Source: Polaribacter sp.
GTDB lineage: Bacteria > Bacteroidota > Bacteroidia > Flavobacteriales > Flavobacteriaceae
Direction of reading: 5' to 3'
Assembly: GCA_028343155.1 (NCBI GenBank)
Contig: JAOLXX010000002.1
Span: 115,390 to 179,389, forward strand
Length of the DNA: 64,000 bases
This document shows, one piece after another, positions 59,569 to 64,000 of the stretch. Positions within the stretch are counted from its first letter, which is position 1. Each line of letters starts with the position of its first letter. The translations under genes were made by a program, and so were the position numbers. The notes under the pieces are model-generated. The model did not search any database and was not told the DNA's origin. It was given only the letters and a program-made list of their open reading frames with translations.

Positions 59569-60687
59569 CTAACTATTCAACATTACCGGCATTACCAACA
59601 TCGTTACTTGTTCGCCTTCATCTGTGCCATCAATAGGCGTTAAAATCCCTGCTCTGTTTGGTAAAGACATTTCTATTATAACTTCGTTAGAATTAAGGTT
59701 GTTTAACATTTCGCTTAAAAAACGAGAGTTAAAACCAATCTGCATATCATCACCTTGATAATCGCAACTTAAACGTTCATCTGCTTTGTTTGAAAAATCT
59801 AAATCTTCTGCAGAAATATTTAATTCTGTTCCTGCCATTTTCAAACGAATCTGGTGGGTAGTTTTGCTAGAAAAGATAGAAACACGTCTTACAGAGTTTA
59901 AGAAAGAAGCTCTGTCTAGCGTTAATTTATTTGGGTTTTCCTTAGGAATAACGGCTTCGTAATTAGGATATTTACCATCAATTAAACGACAGACTAAAAC
60001 GATGTTATCAAATGTGAATTTTGCGTTTGCGTCATTGTATTCTATGGTAACATCACTTTCAGAACCTCCTAAAATTCCTTTCAATAAATTTAAAGGTTTT
60101 TTAGGCATTATGAATTCTGCCGTTTGATCTGCAGTAACATCTGTTCTTGTATATTTTACTAATTTATGAGCGTCAGTTGCTACAAAAGTTAAACTTTGTG
60201 AACTAAACTGAAAGAAAACGCCACTCATTACCGGCCGTAAATCGTCATTCCCAGCAGCAAATATTGTTTTAGAAATTGCAGTCCCCAAAATATTTGCAGG
60301 CACTACTGTCGTATTTGGTGATGGTAAAGAAACTGCTTTAGGAAATTCATCTCCACCAAAATACGCCATGTCATATTTTCCCTGATTAGAACTGATCTCA
60401 ATCGTATGATCACCTTCTGTTTTGAATGTTAAAGGCTGGTCTGGAAACGTTTTTAAAGTATCTAATAATAAACGTGCAGAAACAGCAATAGCTCCAGAAC
60501 TATCACTTTCTACATCGACTACAGAGCTCATGGTAGTCTCTAAATCTGACGCTGAAACTTTTAGTTGGTTCTCAGAAATTTCAAACAAGAAATTATCTAA
60601 AATTGGTAATGTGTTGTTGCTATTTATAACGCCTCCTAAAACTTGTAATTGTTTTAGTAATTGGGCACTTGATACAATAAATTTCAT
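59569..60687 (-). CDS. dnaN: DNA polymerase III subunit beta (sliding clamp)
   Basis: 372 residues, three repeated clamp domains: MKFIVSSAQLLKQLQVLGGV, LPILDNFLFEISENQLKVSA, DDLRPVMSGVFFQFSSQSLT, FVATDAHKLVKYTRTDV, and the conserved C-terminal MLVMPVMLNS, where clients bind nearby. Full family length. Preceded by a -7 box. Confidence 0.97.
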   Translation of the reverse strand: MKFIVSSAQLLKQLQVLGGVINSNNTLPILDNFLFEISENQLKVSASDLETTMSSVVDVESDSSGAIAVSARLLLDTLKTFPDQPLTFKTEGDHTIEISSNQGKYDMAYFGGDEFPKAVSLPSPNTTVVPANILGTAISKTIFAAGNDDLRPVMSGVFFQFSSQSLTFVATDAHKLVKYTRTDVTADQTAEFIMPKKPLNLLKGILGGSESDVTIEYNDANAKFTFDNIVLVCRLIDGKYPNYEAVIPKENPNKLTLDRASFLNSVRRVSIFSSKTTHQIRLKMAGTELNISAEDLDFSNKADERLSCDYQGDDMQIGFNSRFLSEMLNNLNSNEVIIEMSLPNRAGILTPIDGTDEGEQVTMLVMPVMLNS

Positions 60688-60714
60688 TTATTTTTCTTTT
60701 CTTAATTAGTCTTA

Positions 60715-60722
60715 CAAATATA
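60715..60722 (-). promoter_or_regulatory. Predicted -7 box for dnaN
   Basis: TATATTTG on the minus strand, 28 bases upstream of the dnaN ATG at 60687; full match to TAnnTTTG. Confidence 0.5.
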
Positions 60723-61181
60723 ATCTTATTAAGTGATTTTAAAAATTAATTTATCAACAGGTTATGAGCATTTTGTATTCGTATTTAGAATACTGAAATT
60801 TGGTTTACAAAACTTTTTTTTATGAATAACAAACTGTTGAAGTTTTCCTCAGGTTTGACTAGAAGAATTGTAATTATTGGAATACTTTCACTAAATTTAA
60901 AAAGTCTTATATAAATTTGTATGAATTAGGAGTCTGAGTTTATCTTAAATACAAAACTATTAAGTCCCTTAAAATGGTTTCTTTTTAAACCTATAGGTTA
61001 TTGTGTTTCCCCGATGTAAAACTATCAAGATCAAAATCTATAGGGAATTGTATCGGATACACAACGAAGCTTTAATTAATAAAAGTAGGTTATGAGGTAT
61101 TCACTTGTGAGAATTGTCTTCATGCATTCACCTTTTCACCTCTTCTAATATAGTTTTAAAAAATATAGTTTCAATAAAATT
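60723..61181. other. Intergenic stretch between dnaN and the oxidoreductase gene
   Basis: About 460 bases with no gene that I can recognise on either strand. TTATCAACA at 60751-60759 is one base off the DnaA box TTATCCACA; a single copy is weak evidence. Short related segments CCTATAGG (about 60991) and CTATAGGG (about 61039) occur. No promoter with both halves was found for the downstream gene. Confidence 0.4.
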
Positions 61182-62090
61182 ATGAAAGAAAAAAAAATAC
61201 GTTGGGGAATTATTGGTTTGGGGAAAATAGCGAATAAATTTGCTACAGATTTAATGACCTTAGAAAACATTGAATTGGTTGCAGTAGCCTCTAGAAATCA
61301 ACAAAATGCAAATGATTTTGCCCAGAAATTCAACGCTAAAAAAGCATATAATTCTTATCAGGATTTAGCAAAAGATGATGAGGTTGATGCTGTTTATATT
61401 GCAACTCCACATAGTTTTCACAAAGAGCATACATTACTGTGTTTACAAAATAAAAAAGCAGTATTGTGTGAAAAACCTTTTGCAATGAATCTACATGAGG
61501 TAACAGAGATAATTGCAGCTGCCAAAGAAAATAACGTTTTATTAATGGAAGCTTTATGGACGTTTTTTTTACCCCAATATGCGTATCTTTTAGATATTAT
61601 TGAAACTCGAAAATTTGGAAAGCTAAAAACAGTTGCAGCAGATTTTGGTTTTAAACCTGCATATGATATAGAAAGCAGGTTGTTTAAAAAAGAAGTTGGG
61701 GGTGGAAGTTTATTAGATATCGGAATCTATCCAATTTTTGCCGCATTATCTACTTTAGGAAAACCAGATTTAATTGATGCAAATGCTACCTTTTTTGAGA
61801 ATGGAGTAGACGCTAGTTGTGAAATGATTTTCCATTATAAAGATGCCAAAGCAGCTTTAAAAAGCACTTTAACTGAAGAAACACAATCAACAGCTATCTT
61901 TACTTTTGAAAAAGCGATTGTGAAGCTTAATAGACAATTTCATGCACCATCATCGGTAACTATTTTTGAAAATAAAAAGGAAAAAACAATAGATTTTAAC
62001 TGCAAAACCATTGGTTATAATTTTGAAATTGAACATTTTAATACGCTTTTAAGAGAAGGCAAAACAGAAAGTACCTCTCAACTTCTCTAA
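61182..62090 (+). CDS. Gfo/Idh/MocA family oxidoreductase, damaged C-terminus
   Basis: 302 residues, NAD(P)-dependent sugar or cyclitol dehydrogenase family. Rossmann start IRWGIIGLGKIANKFATDLM, the EKP motif in VLCEKPFAMNL near residue 96, and GGGSLLDIGIYPIFAALSTL near residue 175 with the catalytic His replaced by Tyr (Asp-x3-Tyr). The C-terminus stops early at TESTSQLL; in another frame the sequence continues SKDLIKTLEKLRGIICLKYE, which looks like the normal family end. The stop lies in a perfect hairpin. Losing about 20 residues may or may not matter for activity. Confidence 0.88.
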   Translation: MKEKKIRWGIIGLGKIANKFATDLMTLENIELVAVASRNQQNANDFAQKFNAKKAYNSYQDLAKDDEVDAVYIATPHSFHKEHTLLCLQNKKAVLCEKPFAMNLHEVTEIIAAAKENNVLLMEALWTFFLPQYAYLLDIIETRKFGKLKTVAADFGFKPAYDIESRLFKKEVGGGSLLDIGIYPIFAALSTLGKPDLIDANATFFENGVDASCEMIFHYKDAKAALKSTLTEETQSTAIFTFEKAIVKLNRQFHAPSSVTIFENKKEKTIDFNCKTIGYNFEIEHFNTLLREGKTESTSQLL

Positions 62091-62124
62091 AGATTTGATT
62101 AAAACTTTAGAGAAGTTGAGAGGT
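62073..62124. terminator. Perfect 20-bp hairpin overlapping the oxidoreductase stop
   Basis: 62073-62092 is the exact reverse complement of 62105-62124, loop of 12 bases. The left arm contains the stop codon of the oxidoreductase gene. It can act as a terminator, but it may also be the scar of a template-switch mutation. Confidence 0.75.
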
Positions 62125-62186
62125 ATTATCTGTTTGAAATATGAATAGAGATACTTACTTACTATTATAAAAACATATTTTACAAA

Positions 62187-62214
62187 TAAAGCTCTCTGTT
62201 TTCAGAGAGCTTTA
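62187..62214. terminator. Bidirectional terminator hairpin
   Basis: TAAAGCTCTCTG pairs perfectly with CAGAGAGCTTTA around a TTTT loop. It sits between the convergent oxidoreductase and cyclophilin-FKBP genes and can serve both. Confidence 0.85.
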
Positions 62215-62257
62215 TGGATATTATTTAGATTCCTTGCAAATGCTAGGCAGGTTACTT

Positions 62258-63187
62258 TTACTTTACAGCTATTAATTCAACATCAAAAATAAGGGTAGCA
62301 TTTGGTGGAATAACTCCTCCAGCACCAGCATTACCGTATCCTAAATTAGAAGGGATTACAAAGCGTGCTTTGTCACCAACTTGTAACAATTGAATTCCTT
62401 CATCCCAACCCGCAATTACCTGACCTACACCTATATTAAAATCGATTGGTTCTTTTCTTTTGTAGGAAGAATCGAAAACAGTACCATCTAATAATTGACC
62501 TTTATAATGTACAGAAACTCCAGCTCCTTTTGTTGCTTGTTTACCATCACCTTTTTGTAAAATTTGGTAACGCAATCCACTTTCAGTTTCATCATAACCA
62601 GCAGCAACAGTATCTAACAATGCTTTTTGTTTTGCCTTTTCTTCTGCTTCCCGTTGTACTCTTGAACCTTCAAAAGTTCTAAAAGCTTCTATCGCATTAA
62701 AGTTGGTTGCTTCTTTACCCACTCGGATGATTTCTAAAGACATTTCATCGCCTTGTACAACTGAATCTACAACGTCTTGCCCATCAATCACTGAGCCAAA
62801 AACAGTATGTTTACCATCCAACCATGGAGTTGGGATATGCGTAATATAAAATTGACTTCCGTTTGTTGCAGGTCCTGAGTTTGCCATTGCTAATTTTCCA
62901 GGCGCATCGTGCTTTAAGTCTGGATGAAATTCATCTTCAAATTTGTATCCTGGATTACCAGTTCCTGTTCCTTGTGGACAGCCACCTTGAATCATGAAAT
63001 CTGCAATAACTCTGTGGAATTTTAATCCATCATAGTAAGGAACTCCTTGTTCTTTCACTGAATTTTCTAAATTACCTTCTGCTAAAGCGACAAAATTACC
63101 CACAGTTCCAGGTGTTTTTTCATGTTCTAATTGTACTAAAATTTCACCCTTTGAAGTGGTGAATTTTGCATAGATTCCGTTGTTCAT
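62258..63187 (-). CDS. Cyclophilin-FKBP fusion peptidyl-prolyl isomerase
   Basis: 309 residues with both major PPIase folds. The cyclophilin domain (about 1-165) has KTPGTVGNFVALAEGNL, FHRVIADFMIQGGCPQGTG, FEDEFHPDLKHDAPGKLAMA, and GSQFYITHIPTPWLDGKHTV. A charged helical linker (about 165-200) leads to the FKBP domain with VHYKGQLLDGTVFDSSYKRK, GQVIAGWDEGIQLLQVGDKA, and RFVIPSNLGYGNAGAGGVIP. No signal peptide, so cytoplasmic. Dual-family immunophilins of this order are known from flavobacteria. Confidence 0.93.
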   Translation of the reverse strand: MNNGIYAKFTTSKGEILVQLEHEKTPGTVGNFVALAEGNLENSVKEQGVPYYDGLKFHRVIADFMIQGGCPQGTGTGNPGYKFEDEFHPDLKHDAPGKLAMANSGPATNGSQFYITHIPTPWLDGKHTVFGSVIDGQDVVDSVVQGDEMSLEIIRVGKEATNFNAIEAFRTFEGSRVQREAEEKAKQKALLDTVAAGYDETESGLRYQILQKGDGKQATKGAGVSVHYKGQLLDGTVFDSSYKRKEPIDFNIGVGQVIAGWDEGIQLLQVGDKARFVIPSNLGYGNAGAGGVIPPNATLIFDVELIAVK

Positions 63188-63235
63188 TTTTTTAGTGTTA
63201 AAGTTAAAGTATGTGAAAATTTAAAGATTGAATAA

Positions 63236-64000
63236 TTAGTCATTTTTAAACTCACTTGTATAATGTAATTTTACAGTTGGATATTTACTTTGCGTCATTT
63301 GAATTGTAAACTCAGAATCTGCTAAAAAAACTAACTGACCCTGTTTGTCTTTTGCTAAATATCGTTGCTTGACGCGTTTAAATTCTTTAAATTCTTCGTT
63401 TTTAGTGTCTTCTGGTGCAACCCAACATGCTTTATGGACGCTTAAGTTTTCATAAGAACATTTTGCTCCATATTCGTGTTCTAATCGGTATTGAATTACT
63501 TCATATTGTAAAGCTCCAACAGTTCCAATAATTTTACGACCATTCATGTTTAAAGTAAATAATTGTGCGACGCCTTCGTCCATTAACTGGTCTAAACCTT
63601 TATAAAGTTGTTTGGATTTCATGGGATCCGCATTATTTACATACCTAAAATGCTCGGGAGAAAAACTCGGAATTCCTTTGAAATTCAGTTTTTCTCCTTC
63701 TGTTAGTGTGTCTCCAATTTTAAAGTTTCCCGTGTCATGAATCCCTACAATATCTCCAGGAAATGACTCATCTACAATTTCTTTCTTTTCTGCAAAAAAT
63801 GCATTAGGACTAGAAAACTTTACTTTTTTACCGTTTCTAACATGTAAATAAGGAGCATTTCTTTTAAAAGTACCAGATACAATCTTTATAAAAGCCAAAC
63901 GATCTCTATGTTTTGGATCCATGTTTGCATGAATTTTAAAAACAAAACCTGTTAGCTTTTCTTCTTTTGAATCGACAATCCGTTCTTCTGCTTTTTTTGG
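63236..64000 (-). CDS. prfC: Peptide chain release factor 3 (5' part missing)
   Basis: GTPase that recycles RF1/RF2 after termination. Only the C-terminal 254 residues are inside the window; the frame stays open to base 64000, so the Met at 63922 is internal. The visible part reads EEKLTGFVFKIHANMDPKHR, DRLAFIKIVSGTFKRNAPYL, the domain II/III region VGIHDTGNFKIGDTLTEGEK, GVAQLFTLNMNGRKIIGTVG and GALQYEVIQYRLEHEYGAKC. The G domain lies outside. Confidence 0.95.
   Translation of the reverse strand, partial: PKKAEERIVDSKEEKLTGFVFKIHANMDPKHRDRLAFIKIVSGTFKRNAPYLHVRNGKKVKFSSPNAFFAEKKEIVDESFPGDIVGIHDTGNFKIGDTLTEGEKLNFKGIPSFSPEHFRYVNNADPMKSKQLYKGLDQLMDEGVAQLFTLNMNGRKIIGTVGALQYEVIQYRLEHEYGAKCSYENLSVHKACWVAPEDTKNEEFKEFKRVKQRYLAKDKQGQLVFLADSEFTIQMTQSKYPTVKLHYTSEFKND

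Noticed and set aside
60751..60759. DnaA-box-like TTATCAACA upstream of dnaN, possible replication origin
   Set aside because: Only one copy, one mismatch, no cluster of boxes and no dnaA gene nearby; not enough to call an origin.

Overview
The window is AT-rich bacterial chromosome from the Bacteroidetes, almost certainly family Flavobacteriaceae; a marine Polaribacter-like genus is a guess from gene content and general look. The evidence is the gliding genes gldF and gldG, flavobacterial small families (DUF4295, DUF5606, DUF4199, DUF6702), the menaquinone genes menD and menB, a single-chain cyclophilin-FKBP protein, and many copies of the Bacteroidetes -7 promoter box TAnnTTTG a short way upstream of genes. 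No tRNA, rRNA, CRISPR array, intact insertion sequence or prophage was seen. Most of it is core genome, with short accessory stretches and a striking number of decayed genes.

Layout. 1-2850: mazG (cut by the window edge), a DUF5606 gene, def and ruvX on the minus strand, then dapD on plus. 2900-9420: a small surface-glycan locus with three glycosyltransferases, a Stealth-family sugar-phosphate transferase, the housekeeping cca gene and a wrecked fourth glycosyltransferase. 9449-14580: an MsbA-like ABC exporter, phosphohexomutase, a polyprenyl-phosphate glycosyltransferase and a DUF4199 membrane protein, all minus. 14700-23760: SRP RNA, an SDR, a transaldolase-like gene with a structured leader, menD, an S1-domain gene, a broken esterase, menB, purU, an FAH-family gene and cinA. 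23850-25800: rpmB, rpmG, a DUF4295 gene and ftsY. 25950-31760: two tandem M1 metallopeptidases, a DUF6702 protein and a broken partner gene. 31840-39300: pepE, ribB, lptF/G-like, lolA-like, ftsK, dgkA and tpx. 39430-42580: a MATE exporter, a small acidic protein, an aquaporin and a YeeZ-like protein. 42680-49350: gldG, gldF and a SAM hydrolase (minus), then phoH, purC and fabV (plus). 49450-50800: three genes of unknown function. 50850-53940: a YdeP-type molybdoenzyme with fdhD. 54010-60690: a THUMP-like methyltransferase, an AI-2E family permease, a hypothetical, two adjacent pseudogenes, an RluA-type synthase, an AcpH-like gene and dnaN. 61180-64000: a Gfo/Idh/MocA oxidoreductase with a damaged end, the cyclophilin-FKBP gene and prfC (cut by the window edge).

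Genes that work together: menD and menB (menaquinone); SRP RNA and FtsY (co-translational membrane targeting); the glycosyltransferases, Stealth protein, hexomutase, ABC exporter and LptF/G-like permease (envelope glycan and LPS assembly and transport); GldF and GldG (gliding); FdhD and the molybdoenzyme.

Most interesting are structures that ordinary gene calls do not explain: long perfect hairpins that overlap stop codons (one apparently created by a template switch that truncated its gene), a possible structured leader before the transaldolase gene, and five decayed loci, two of them with frameshifts in long homopolymers. I found no clear undescribed multi-gene system; the unknown trio at 49452-50796 is the nearest candidate.
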